From the NCBI RefSeq assembly GCF_000422965.1, contig NZ_AUHB01000006.1, positions 124,001 to 188,000 on the forward strand: a DNA stretch of 64,000 nucleotides, given 5' to 3'. The notes under the pieces are model-generated. The model was not told the origin of the DNA. It did not search any database and saw only the letters and a list, made by a program, of their open reading frames with translations. The stretch comes from Pleomorphomonas oryzae DSM 16300 (lineage in GTDB: Bacteria; Pseudomonadota; Alphaproteobacteria; Rhizobiales; Pleomorphomonadaceae). Below, piece after piece: positions 8,435-16,767 of this stretch (within the stretch, counting starts at the first letter, position 1; each line of letters opens with the position of its first letter). The translations under genes and the position numbers were made by a program.

Positions 8435-8464
8435 CTTGACAGCAGTTGATATTTCGCCCACGAA

Positions 8465-8485
8465 TAAGTCAAGCGATTTGACTTA
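8465..8485. promoter_or_regulatory. Candidate ROK repressor operator
   Basis: A perfect 8-base inverted repeat TAAGTCAA-GCGAT-TTGACTTA in the divergent region between the ROK gene and the sugar ABC operon. Its right arm also supplies a TTGACT that could be a -35 box for the + operon. The symmetry and location fit an operator; binding by this repressor is inferred. Confidence 0.6.
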
Positions 8486-8641
8486 ATAAGGAACCACAGA
8501 GTTCCGGGGAACGCTAGTCCGCCCCAAAGGTGTGACGACGCTCCATCCAGCGGCCCTTCTCGGGCCATCAAATGACCGATCGTGGCGGTAGATTGCCGCC
8601 GCGATCCCTTCCGCGTAGTCACCGACCAAAGGGAGCCCACA

Positions 8642-9880
8642 ATGAACAGGTTTTTCGGCAGGACACTTCTCTCAGCGACGCTGCTGACGGCACCGCTTTC
8701 CGTTCCGGCTTTCGCCGAAACGCAGATCAACGCGCTGTTCATGGCCCAGGCCGCCTATAGCGAGGCCGATGTTCGCGCCATGACCGAGGCCTTCACCAAG
8801 GCCAATCCCGACATCAAGGTCAATCTCGAATTCGTTCCCTACGAAGGCCTGCACGACAAGACCGTGCTCGCCCAGGGCGCCGGCAATGCCTATGACGTCG
8901 TGCTGTTCGACGTGATCTGGCCGGCCGAATTCGCGGCCAACAATGTGCTGGTCGACGTCTCCTCGAAAATCACCGACGAGATGAAGAAGGGCGTGCTGCC
9001 CGGTGCCTGGACGACCGTCAAATACAACGATAAGTTCTACGGCATGCCGTGGATCCTCGACACCAAGTATCTCTATTATAACAAGGAAATCCTCTCCAAG
9101 GCCGGCATTGCCAACCCTCCCAAGACGTGGGACGAACTGGCCGCCGATGCCAAGATCATCAAGGATAAGGGTATCCTCGCCACACCGATCGCCTGGAGCT
9201 GGGCACAGGCGGAAGCCGCCATCTGCGACTACACCACGCTGGTGAGCGCCTTCGGCGGCGACTTCCTGAAGGACGGCAAGCCGGCCTTCCAACAGGGCGG
9301 CGGTCTCGATGCGCTGAAGTACATGGTCAACACCTATAAGTCCGGCGTCACCAACCCGAACTCCAAGGAATTCCTGGAAGAGGACGTCCGCAAGGTGTTC
9401 GAGAACGGCGATGCCGCCTTCGCCCTCAACTGGACCTACATGTACAACATGGCCAACGACCCGAAGGACTCCAAGGTCGCGGGCAAGGTCGGGGTCGTAC
9501 CGGCGCCGGGTGTTGCCGGCAAGAGCGAGGCCTCGGCGGTCAACGGTTCGATGGGTCTGGGCGTCACCACGGCCAGCAAGCATCAGGACGAGGCGTGGAA
9601 GTACATCGTGTACATGACCTCGCAGCAGACTCAGAACGCCTATGCCAAGCTGAGCCTGCCGATCTGGGCGTCGTCCTATGCGGATCCGGCCGTCACCAAG
9701 GGCCAGGAAGAGCTGATTGCCGCCGCCAAGGTCGGTCTTGCCGCCATGTATCCGCGGCCGACCACGCCGAAGTATCAGGAGATCTCGGTTGCCTTGCAGC
9801 AGGCGATCCAGGAAGCCCTGCTTGGTCAGTCGAGCCCCGAAGACGCGCTGAAGACCGCCGCCGACAACAGCGGCCTCTGA
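8642..9880 (+). CDS. Sugar ABC transporter substrate-binding protein (family 1)
   Basis: A 412-residue extracellular solute-binding protein family 1 member. ATG 8642 follows a GGGAG ribosome site and opens a ~24-residue signal peptide ending AFAET; the longer open frame upstream is not convincing. The mature region has the typical MalE/UgpB pattern (AMTEAFTKANPDIKVNLEFV, later YYNKEILSKAGI and PKTWDEL). First gene of the ROK-linked operon; expected to bind a mono- or oligosaccharide or a sugar conjugate. Confidence 0.92.
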   Translation: MNRFFGRTLLSATLLTAPLSVPAFAETQINALFMAQAAYSEADVRAMTEAFTKANPDIKVNLEFVPYEGLHDKTVLAQGAGNAYDVVLFDVIWPAEFAANNVLVDVSSKITDEMKKGVLPGAWTTVKYNDKFYGMPWILDTKYLYYNKEILSKAGIANPPKTWDELAADAKIIKDKGILATPIAWSWAQAEAAICDYTTLVSAFGGDFLKDGKPAFQQGGGLDALKYMVNTYKSGVTNPNSKEFLEEDVRKVFENGDAAFALNWTYMYNMANDPKDSKVAGKVGVVPAPGVAGKSEASAVNGSMGLGVTTASKHQDEAWKYIVYMTSQQTQNAYAKLSLPIWASSYADPAVTKGQEELIAAAKVGLAAMYPRPTTPKYQEISVALQQAIQEALLGQSSPEDALKTAADNSGL

Positions 9881-9892
9881 GCATCTGATCAT

Positions 9893-9915
9893 ACCGGGCG
9901 CCCCTGGCGCCCGGT
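9893..9915 (+). other. Strong hairpin after the binding-protein gene
   Basis: A 10-base perfect inverted repeat ACCGGGCGCC/GGCGCCCGGT with a CCT loop, between the binding-protein stop and the first permease. It has no T-run, so it probably protects the binding-protein transcript from 3' decay or dampens read-through. Confidence 0.65.
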
Positions 9916-9948
9916 TCCCCGATTGTGATTTTTCGACGAGGACACCGG

Positions 9949-10833
9949 ATGTCCGGCACCTGGATCACCACCCGGGCGTGGCTACTTATGCTGCCGCTCC
10001 TCATCGTCATGGTGGCCGTCATCGGCTGGCCGTTGGCCGACACCGTGCAGCTTTCCTTCACCGACGCCAAGCTGGTGGGCACGTCCGGCAGCTATGTCGG
10101 CTTCGATAACTACGTCCGCCTCGTTTCCGGCAACGCATTTGGTCGCACCCTCTTCACGACCACCTTCTTTGCCGTGGTGGTGGTGACGACGGAAATGGTG
10201 TTCGGCGTGCTCGCCGCCCTGTTGCTGAACCAGCAATTTTATGGCCGCACGCTGCTTCGCGCCCTGCTGATCCTTCCCTGGGCGTTGCCGACCGTCGTCA
10301 ACGCCACCCTGTGGCGGCTGATCTACAATCCCGAATACGGTGCCCTCAACGCGGCACTGACCCAGCTCGGCATCCTCGACAGCTATCGCTCCTGGCTTGG
10401 CGAGCCCGGCACTGCCCTGACGGCACTGATCGTCGCCGACTGCTGGAAGAACTTTCCCCTTGTTGCCATGATCGCGCTGGCGGCGCTGCAGGCCGTGCCG
10501 CGCGATGTCATCGCCGCTTCCTATGTCGATGGCGCCAGCGCCTTTTCCCGCTTTCGCTTCGTCACGCTGCCCTATCTTGCGGGCCCGCTGATGGTAGCGT
10601 TGGTGCTGCGCACCATCGAAGCCTTCAAAGTATTCGACATCGTCTGGGTGATGACGCGCGGCGGGCCTGCCAACTCGACGCGCACCATGTCGATCCTCGT
10701 CTATCAGGAAGCCTTTTCCTTTCAACGGGCAGGCTCGGGCGCCTCGCTGGCCCTGATCGTTACGCTGATCATCACCGTGCTGGCCATTGCCTATGGCACC
10801 GCTGTGAAGAAAGTTGCCGGGAGCGCCACCTGA
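9949..10833 (+). CDS. Sugar ABC transporter permease (MalF type)
   Basis: A 294-residue inner-membrane protein with about six spans. The conserved cytoplasmic loop reads AASYVDGASAFSRFRFVTLPYLAGP (shown in part, residues ~190-215). ATG 9949 is preferred over GTG 9925. Its TGA overlaps the next gene's ATG by one base, so the two permeases are coupled and form the channel dimer. Confidence 0.92.
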   Translation: MSGTWITTRAWLLMLPLLIVMVAVIGWPLADTVQLSFTDAKLVGTSGSYVGFDNYVRLVSGNAFGRTLFTTTFFAVVVVTTEMVFGVLAALLLNQQFYGRTLLRALLILPWALPTVVNATLWRLIYNPEYGALNAALTQLGILDSYRSWLGEPGTALTALIVADCWKNFPLVAMIALAALQAVPRDVIAASYVDGASAFSRFRFVTLPYLAGPLMVALVLRTIEAFKVFDIVWVMTRGGPANSTRTMSILVYQEAFSFQRAGSGASLALIVTLIITVLAIAYGTAVKKVAGSAT

Positions 10834-11678
10834 TGGAACGCCAGAGCCCCCTCTTCCGCTTGTTTCTGCACGTGGCGGCGTTGCTGTTGGCGGCGGTTAT
10901 CCTGACGCCGCTCGTCTGGCTGTTCGTGATGAGCATTTCGCCGGCCGCCGATCTCGCCGCCAAGCCGCTCAAGTGGTGGCCCGCCGCCATGGATTTCTCG
11001 CGCTACGCCACCCTCCTATCCACCACCGAGAACAGCGCCGGCGCCGCCTTCATGGCCAGCCTTAGGAATTCCCTGATAGTGGCCGGCATGGCCACCCTGG
11101 CCGCCATAGCGCTTGCCGTTCCGGCCGGTTGGGCCGTTTCGCGCACTCCCTCGGTCGGCTGGTCGCTCTCGGTGGTGATCGCCACCTACATGCTGCCGCC
11201 GGTAGCGCTCGCCGTGCCGCTTTACATGGCGCTTTCCAATTTCGGCCTGCTCAACAGCGTGTTCGGCCTGGCACTCGTCTATCTCACCATTCTCGCCCCC
11301 TTCACCACCTGGCTGATGAAGTCGGGCTTCGACGGTATTCCGCGTGAAATCGAGCAGGCCGCGGTCATCGATGGCGCGAGCCTGTGGCAGACGCTCCGCA
11401 TCATTACCTTGCCGCTCGCCATGCCGGTGGTGGCCACTTCAGCGCTGTTCGCTTTCCTGCTGGGTTGGGACGAGTTCTTCTATGCCCTGCTGTTCACCTC
11501 CGACCAGCGGGCCAAGACGCTCACCGTCGCCATCGCCGACCTCGCCGGCGGGCGCGTCTCCGACTACGGCCTGATCGCCACGGCCGGCGTGCTCGCCGCG
11601 CTGCCGCCAGTGGTCGTCGGCCTCGTCATGCAGCGGGCGCTGATTTCCGGCCTTACCTCCGGCGGCGTCAAAGGCTGA
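10833..11678 (+). CDS. Sugar ABC transporter permease (MalG type)
   Basis: A 281-residue permease, start MERQSP at 10833 overlapping the previous stop (TGATG). An N-terminal span is followed by five more and the EAA loop (EQAAVIDGASLWQTLRIITLPLA in part) near residue 180. Partner of the upstream permease in the same importer. The open frame continues upstream only as a shadow of the neighbour. Confidence 0.92.
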   Translation: MERQSPLFRLFLHVAALLLAAVILTPLVWLFVMSISPAADLAAKPLKWWPAAMDFSRYATLLSTTENSAGAAFMASLRNSLIVAGMATLAAIALAVPAGWAVSRTPSVGWSLSVVIATYMLPPVALAVPLYMALSNFGLLNSVFGLALVYLTILAPFTTWLMKSGFDGIPREIEQAAVIDGASLWQTLRIITLPLAMPVVATSALFAFLLGWDEFFYALLFTSDQRAKTLTVAIADLAGGRVSDYGLIATAGVLAALPPVVVGLVMQRALISGLTSGGVKG

Positions 11679-11695
11679 ACCTTAAGGACAACATC

Positions 11696-12706
11696 ATGAC
11701 TGCCTCCCGTCCCGAAAGCCTTCTCGCCATCGACCGCGAAATGGCACGCCAGCACGCCGACGCCCTCGCCTCCTTCGAGACCAACCGCGAGGTGGCCGCC
11801 CGCGCCGCCGCCTCGCTCAAGAAGACCGGTCGCCTGTTGATGCTCGGCATGGGCGGCTCGCACGCCGTCGCCCGCGCCGTGGAGCCCTACTATCGCGCTC
11901 TCGGCATCGATGCCGTGTCGTTGCCGGTATCCGAGCAGCTCGCCGCGCCGCTGCCGCTGGCGGGGCGCACGATCTTCGTCACCTCGCAGTCCGGCGAAAG
12001 CGTCGAGGTGGTTCGCTGGTTCAAGGAAACCGGCGGTACCGCCGACACCTTCGCCCTGACGCTCGAGGGCGGCTCCTTCCTCGGCAAGGCCGCCCCGGCC
12101 CTGGTCGCCGCCGGTGGTTCGGAACTGGCCTTCGCCGCGACACGCAGCCTGACCCTGACGTTCGCGCTCCATCTTGCCATTCTCGCTGCGCTCGGCGCCG
12201 ACGCCCAACCGGCACTCGCCGTGTTGAAGGCGCCAGAGGCGCCCGACCTGTCGGCCGCGCTGGCCGCCTTGAAGAAGGTGCGCAACATCGTCACCTCCGG
12301 CCGCAGCCTGCAGGGCGTTGCCGAAGCCATTGCCCTTGGGTTCACCGAACTGTCGCGGCGGCCCTGCTTCTCGCATGAGGGAGGCCAGCTCCGGCACGGA
12401 CCGATGGAGATGCTGTCGCCGGAAATTGGCGCGGTGCTGTTCCGGGCCAAGGACCCGACGTCGCCGCTCATCGCCGGCATGGCTGGCGAAATCCTGGCCG
12501 CAGGCGCTCCGGTGGTGATTTTCGATGCTTCCGGTGAGCCGCCAGTCGCCGGCGCGGTGACTGTTGCCGTCAAGCCTGCCAGCGGAATAGCCGCCGTCTT
12601 CGCCCTGCTGCCGGCTGCGCAGACGCTGATGGTCGCCTTCGCTGCCGAGCGTGTCGAGAATGCTGGTACGCCCGTCCGCTCGAACAAGATTACCCGGAGC
12701 GAATAA
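11696..12706 (+). CDS. SIS-domain sugar-phosphate isomerase/deglycase (AgaS/FrlB/GlmS-C type)
   Basis: A 336-residue protein with two SIS domains, equal to the isomerase half of GlmS without the glutaminase half. Signatures are GMGGSHAVA (~residue 48), the phosphosugar-binding TSQSGES (~100), and the EGGQLRHGP loop (~227) that matches the GFAT catalytic region. Such stand-alone proteins are amino-sugar-6-phosphate deaminases/isomerases (AgaS) or Amadori-product deglycases (FrlB). Together with the adjoining PfkB kinase and an importer it fits a pathway of uptake, 6-phosphorylation and deamination or deglycation. Exact substrate unknown. Confidence 0.85.
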   Translation: MTASRPESLLAIDREMARQHADALASFETNREVAARAAASLKKTGRLLMLGMGGSHAVARAVEPYYRALGIDAVSLPVSEQLAAPLPLAGRTIFVTSQSGESVEVVRWFKETGGTADTFALTLEGGSFLGKAAPALVAAGGSELAFAATRSLTLTFALHLAILAALGADAQPALAVLKAPEAPDLSAALAALKKVRNIVTSGRSLQGVAEAIALGFTELSRRPCFSHEGGQLRHGPMEMLSPEIGAVLFRAKDPTSPLIAGMAGEILAAGAPVVIFDASGEPPVAGAVTVAVKPASGIAAVFALLPAAQTLMVAFAAERVENAGTPVRSNKITRSE

Positions 12707-13621
12707 GTGAAGCCGATCGCTGTCATTGGAAACGTCAACGTCGATCTGATCCTCGGTCCCGCCGCGCCCTGGCCGCAGCCAGGCACCGAGATCATCGTCG
12801 ATCATGACGAACTCAGGGTCGGTGGCTGCGCCGGCAACTCGGCGCTGGTCCTGAAAGCGCTCGGCATACCTTTCGCGCTGGCGGCCAGCATCGGCAACGA
12901 TCGATTCGGCACATGGCTGGCGAGCGAGTTTGGCGAACAGTCGAAGCATTGGCGCGTTCACGAAGAGAACACCACCATCTCCGTCGGCATCACCCATCCC
13001 GATGGTGAGCGTACCTTCTTCACCACGCTGGGCCACCTGCCGCATTATGGGGCCGCCGACGTGCTCGCGGTTCTCGATGGCGAAGCTCATCGCGGTGGCC
13101 TGGCTCTGTTCGCCGGTCCGTTCCTGATGCCCAAGCTGTCGCAGGAATATGGCCAGCTCTACGACTGGGCCGACAAGTTCGGCATCCGCGTTGCCCTCGA
13201 CACCGGCTGGCCTCCGGCCGGCTGGACGCCAGAAATCATAGCGGCAGCCAAGGGCTGGCTCGCCCGTTCGGCCATCGCCCTCTTCAACGAGGTCGAGACG
13301 ACCTCGATCACCGGCCAGGACGACGTGCGTGACGCCGCTCGTGCCATGCTGGACCTGATGCCGGAGAACGCCGTCGCCGTCGTCAAGCGCGGCCCTCACG
13401 GTGCCTTGGCAGCCTCCAGTGCCGGCATTGTTGAAGTGCCTGCGCCGAAGGTGAAAGTGATCGACACCATCGGAGCCGGCGACGTGTTCAATGCCGGCTT
13501 CCTGGCGGCATTGGCCGCTGGCAAGTCGCTCGAAGAAAGCCTCAAAGCGGGTGCCGCGACCGCCTCGCTTGCTGTCTCCACCTATCCGCGCCGTTACGCC
13601 CCGCCGGAGTCCCGTTCATGA
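12707..13621 (+). CDS. PfkB-family carbohydrate kinase
   Basis: A 304-residue ribokinase-like kinase starting with GTG directly after the SIS stop (TAAGTG). It begins with the family N-terminal motif (GNVNVDLILG), has the GGCAGNSA signature near residue 42, and ends with the PfkB active-site motif DTIGAGDVFNAGF near residue 250, including the catalytic Asp. Its stop overlaps the ATPase ATG by 4 bases. It probably phosphorylates the imported sugar or sugar-amine before the SIS enzyme acts, as FrlD precedes FrlB in fructoselysine breakdown. Confidence 0.9.
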   Translation: MKPIAVIGNVNVDLILGPAAPWPQPGTEIIVDHDELRVGGCAGNSALVLKALGIPFALAASIGNDRFGTWLASEFGEQSKHWRVHEENTTISVGITHPDGERTFFTTLGHLPHYGAADVLAVLDGEAHRGGLALFAGPFLMPKLSQEYGQLYDWADKFGIRVALDTGWPPAGWTPEIIAAAKGWLARSAIALFNEVETTSITGQDDVRDAARAMLDLMPENAVAVVKRGPHGALAASSAGIVEVPAPKVKVIDTIGAGDVFNAGFLAALAAGKSLEESLKAGAATASLAVSTYPRRYAPPESRS

Positions 13622-14688
13622 GCGCCCTTGTCGTCGATAACATCCGCAAGTCCTTCGGTGAGGTTGAGACACTGAAAGGCATCGATATCTCCCTGGAAAG
13701 CGGCGAGTTCCTCGTGCTGCTCGGGGCCTCTGGCTGCGGCAAGTCGACCCTGCTGAATATCATTGCCGGGCTCGCCGAGCCGACGGGCGGCGACATCCGC
13801 CTCAACGACCGTTCGCTGATCGGCGTGCATCCCAAGGACCGCGACATCGCCATGGTGTTTCAGTCCTACGCACTCTATCCCAACCTCTCGGTACGCCGGA
13901 ACATCGGCTTCGGCCTGGAAATGCGGAAGGTTCCGGTTGCCGAACGTGAGAAGGCGGTCGCTGAGGCGGCGCGCCTTCTGCAGATCGAGCCACTGCTCGA
14001 CCGCCGGCCGAGCCAGCTTTCCGGTGGCCAGCGCCAGCGCGTCGCCATCGGCCGTGCGCTGGTCCGCAATCCCAAGCTCTTCCTGTTCGACGAGCCGCTT
14101 TCGAACCTCGATGCCAAGCTCCGCATGGAGATGCGCACCGAACTCAAGCGCCTGCATCAGATGATGAAGACCACCGTCGTCTACGTCACCCACGACCAGA
14201 TCGAGGCGATGACGCTGGCGACCCGCATCGCCGTGATGCGTAACGGCCAGATCGAACAGCTCGGTACGCCTGAGGAGATCTATAACCGGCCGGCCACGCT
14301 CTACGTCGCCACCTTCGTCGGCGCACCGCCGATGAATATTCTTGACGTGGTTGCCACAAATAACGGCCTGCTGGTTGCCGGCAGCGACACGGTGATCCCC
14401 GTTCCCCCCTCGCTCCTGGCCGGCCTGCCGACCGGCGGCAGCCTCAAACTTGGTATCCGGCCAGAGTCTTTCCGGGCCGAGGCCGGCGGCCTACCGCTGA
14501 CGCTTCGCTGCGACGTGACCGAGCTCACCGGTCCCGAGCTGATCCTCTCAGGCAGCGTTGGCAGCCAGCGTCTCGTTGCTACCCTGCCGCCGCGGACCCG
14601 CGCGCCCGTCGGCAGCGATGTAACGCTGTCGCTCGACGTCGAAGCGCTGCATATTTTCGACGGAGAGACTGGCAAGCGGATCAACTGA
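13618..14688 (+). CDS. Sugar ABC transporter ATP-binding protein (MalK/UgpC type)
   Basis: A 356-residue ATPase with Walker A GASGCGKST (~39), Q-loop FQSYALYPNLSV, ABC signature LSGGQRQRVAIGRAL (~134), Walker B LFLFDEPLSNLDAK and switch His in YVTHDQ. A C-terminal TOBE/OB region (~240-355) marks the CUT1 MalK subfamily. It energises the two permeases of this operon and overlaps the kinase by 4 bases. Confidence 0.93.
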   Translation: MSALVVDNIRKSFGEVETLKGIDISLESGEFLVLLGASGCGKSTLLNIIAGLAEPTGGDIRLNDRSLIGVHPKDRDIAMVFQSYALYPNLSVRRNIGFGLEMRKVPVAEREKAVAEAARLLQIEPLLDRRPSQLSGGQRQRVAIGRALVRNPKLFLFDEPLSNLDAKLRMEMRTELKRLHQMMKTTVVYVTHDQIEAMTLATRIAVMRNGQIEQLGTPEEIYNRPATLYVATFVGAPPMNILDVVATNNGLLVAGSDTVIPVPPSLLAGLPTGGSLKLGIRPESFRAEAGGLPLTLRCDVTELTGPELILSGSVGSQRLVATLPPRTRAPVGSDVTLSLDVEALHIFDGETGKRIN

Positions 14689-14739
14689 CATCTCGATCCG
14701 ACATATATATGGACAACCCAAATCGAAACGTCCGTCACC

Positions 14740-15528
14740 ATGGCCAACATGCCCGTCAGCACCGCTCTGTCCAGTGGTGCCACGAACATCATTGAAGGTG
14801 AGTGGCCGGACCGGCGCCTTACCTTAGTGTCGCGTGCCGAATTGTGGAGTTACACGGCAACTGCTCCACGCGCCCAGGCGCTGATCTATGCCGGCGGCGG
14901 CTACACCTCCCTGTTCATCGACAAGGAGGGTGTCGAGGTGGCGCTCTGGCTGAACAGTCTCGGCATCGATGCCCATGTACTGGTTCACCGCCTGCCTGGC
15001 CAGCCGGATGGCAAGGGCGGCGTTCAGCCCAAGGACATCGCGCTGGTGGATAGCCTCGCTGCGCTCCGCCATCTGCCTACGACCCTGCCACTGTTCCACG
15101 TCGGTCTCTCTTCAGGCGGACATATGGCCGGCGTCATGGCCTGCCAGACGACCGGCACCGATGTGCGCGGCGCCATCATTGCCTATGCCCCTCTCAACGC
15201 CAACCATCGGCGGCACAAGTATCCCGAAGGCAAGCCGGACTATCCGCCGGTCGAAAAGCAGGACTTCTACGACGACTGGCCGATCGGCCTTTCGGGTCAC
15301 CCGCACGCCATCCCGAAAATGCCAGTGTTTCTTGCCTATGCCCTGGCCGACGCATCGGTACCGATCCAGCACGCGCTAAGCTTCATCGAGACGGCGGCCG
15401 CGCAGAAACTTGACGTCGACGCGCACATCTTCGGTCTGGCACCTCACGGCTTCGCCTTGCGGTCAACCACCGGCAGCGAAGCGAGCTGGCCGACGCTCGC
15501 CGCCGATTGGATCGAGCGACACCTTTAA
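14740..15528 (+). CDS. Alpha/beta hydrolase, acetyl-esterase-like
   Basis: A 262-residue alpha/beta hydrolase. The nucleophile elbow is GLSSGGHMAG (~residue 121), the acid is Asp in YALADASVP (~201) and the His lies in LAPHGFALR (~232). An oxyanion-hole-like AGGGYTS occurs near residue 53. The family includes acetylxylan esterases and carbohydrate-type esterases. It follows the ABC ATPase after 50 bases in the same direction, so deacylation of the imported sugar is a reasonable inference. Confidence 0.78.
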   Translation: MANMPVSTALSSGATNIIEGEWPDRRLTLVSRAELWSYTATAPRAQALIYAGGGYTSLFIDKEGVEVALWLNSLGIDAHVLVHRLPGQPDGKGGVQPKDIALVDSLAALRHLPTTLPLFHVGLSSGGHMAGVMACQTTGTDVRGAIIAYAPLNANHRRHKYPEGKPDYPPVEKQDFYDDWPIGLSGHPHAIPKMPVFLAYALADASVPIQHALSFIETAAAQKLDVDAHIFGLAPHGFALRSTTGSEASWPTLAADWIERHL

Positions 15529-15544
15529 AGCCGGAGTGCTTTAA
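15525..15544. terminator. Short bidirectional hairpin between convergent genes
   Basis: Perfect 7-base arms TTAAAGC/GCTTTAA with a 6-base loop, overlapping both stop codons of the convergent esterase and PQQ-dehydrogenase genes. There is no long T-run; a compact shared terminator is possible but weak. Confidence 0.35.
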
Positions 15545-16683
15545 CGGGGACTGAGCCGGAGAAGACGCCCGGGATTAGCATCCTCAATCACCCAGACCGC
15601 ACCATCGGGGGCCACCGCCACATCGCGGATGCGCCCTTCCATGGCAAAGCGTTCATCTTCATGGGCGGTATCGCCCTTGATGGTCACCCTCGACAGCGAT
15701 TGCGTCTTGAGCCCACCGATCAAAGCCGAGCCCTTCCAGGCAGGGAAAAGATCACCCTCGTAGAAGGCAAGACCAGCCGGCGCGATCACCGGATTCCAAT
15801 AAAGCGCCGGTTCGCGGAACTCCGGTCGGGTCGGCGGCTTGGGGATCGGCGTTCCGTTGTAGTTGTCGCCGTAGGACACCTCCGGCCAGCCGTAGTTGAC
15901 GCCTGGCTCGATCAGATTGAGTTCGTCGCCGCCCTTCGGCCCCATCTCATCCAGCCAGAGACGACCATCGGGGGCAAAGGCCAAACCATAGGGATTGCGA
16001 TGGCCGGTGGTCCACGTCTCGGCGCGGACACCGCCCGCCTTTGCGTCCGGATTGCCCGGCGCCGGTTTGCCGTCGAGCGTCAGGTGCAATACCTTGCCGA
16101 GCGCCAGATCGGGGTTCTGCGCCGTTTCCGGGCGCATACGATCGCCGGAGGTTAGGAATAGCGATTTGCCGTCGGGCGCAAAGGCGATGATGCCGCCTGG
16201 CTGACCACCCTTGCCCTTCGGCATCTGCCGCCAGATGACCTCCATGCCGTCGAGCCGCGCAGAACCCTTCTGTTCCTTCAGCTCCGCACGGGCGAGCGCC
16301 AGCGAACTTCCACCATCGCCCGGCTCGACATAGGTGAAATAGATGCGGTGGCTCTGGGCAAAATCCGGGGCGAGTGCCACGTCGAGCAAACCGTTCTGTC
16401 CGGCATGCTCAACCTTCGGCACGCCCGCAACCTCGACCGGGTCGCCGCCTCGGTGATCGACCAGGAACATCTTGCCCGGCTTGGTGGTGACGATCAGTCG
16501 GTCGGCGTCGATCATGGCGATTGCCCACGGCAGATCGAAGCGCGCCACTGTTTGGGTCTGGAACGGTACCTTGGTCGTCACTTTATTGGGGCCGGCGTTA
16601 TCCGGCGCGGCACTCGCCGGTATGGCCGTCAGGCTGACGATGGTCGCTGTAGCGAGCAGAATCCCTCGAAGAGCGGCAGGCAT
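15541..16683 (-). CDS. PQQ-dependent soluble aldose sugar dehydrogenase-like protein
   Basis: A 380-residue secreted six-bladed beta-propeller of the GSDH/YliI family. A signal peptide of ~26 residues ends PASAAP; an AGGGAGA-like ribosome site precedes ATG 16683. Family landmarks include FDLPWAIAMI, HAGQNGLLDVALAP (~95), the WTTGHRNPYGLAF stretch (~230) and DELNLIEPGVNYGWP (~262). It probably oxidises aldoses in the periplasm with PQQ. The neighbouring genes are unrelated in function, so it may be a single-gene unit. Confidence 0.87.
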   Translation of the reverse strand: MPAALRGILLATATIVSLTAIPASAAPDNAGPNKVTTKVPFQTQTVARFDLPWAIAMIDADRLIVTTKPGKMFLVDHRGGDPVEVAGVPKVEHAGQNGLLDVALAPDFAQSHRIYFTYVEPGDGGSSLALARAELKEQKGSARLDGMEVIWRQMPKGKGGQPGGIIAFAPDGKSLFLTSGDRMRPETAQNPDLALGKVLHLTLDGKPAPGNPDAKAGGVRAETWTTGHRNPYGLAFAPDGRLWLDEMGPKGGDELNLIEPGVNYGWPEVSYGDNYNGTPIPKPPTRPEFREPALYWNPVIAPAGLAFYEGDLFPAWKGSALIGGLKTQSLSRVTIKGDTAHEDERFAMEGRIRDVAVAPDGAVWVIEDANPGRLLRLSPR

Positions 16684-16767
16684 GTCGGCGTCTCCCTGGC
16701 TGTGCCGGCGGAGCCGACATCTCAGGGAGATTTGGGAAGCCGCACCCCATTCTCAAGAGGCGCACGG

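Noticed and set aside
11564-13399. 611-codon open frame on the - strand
   Set aside because: Antisense to SIS and kinase genes; no recognisable motif.
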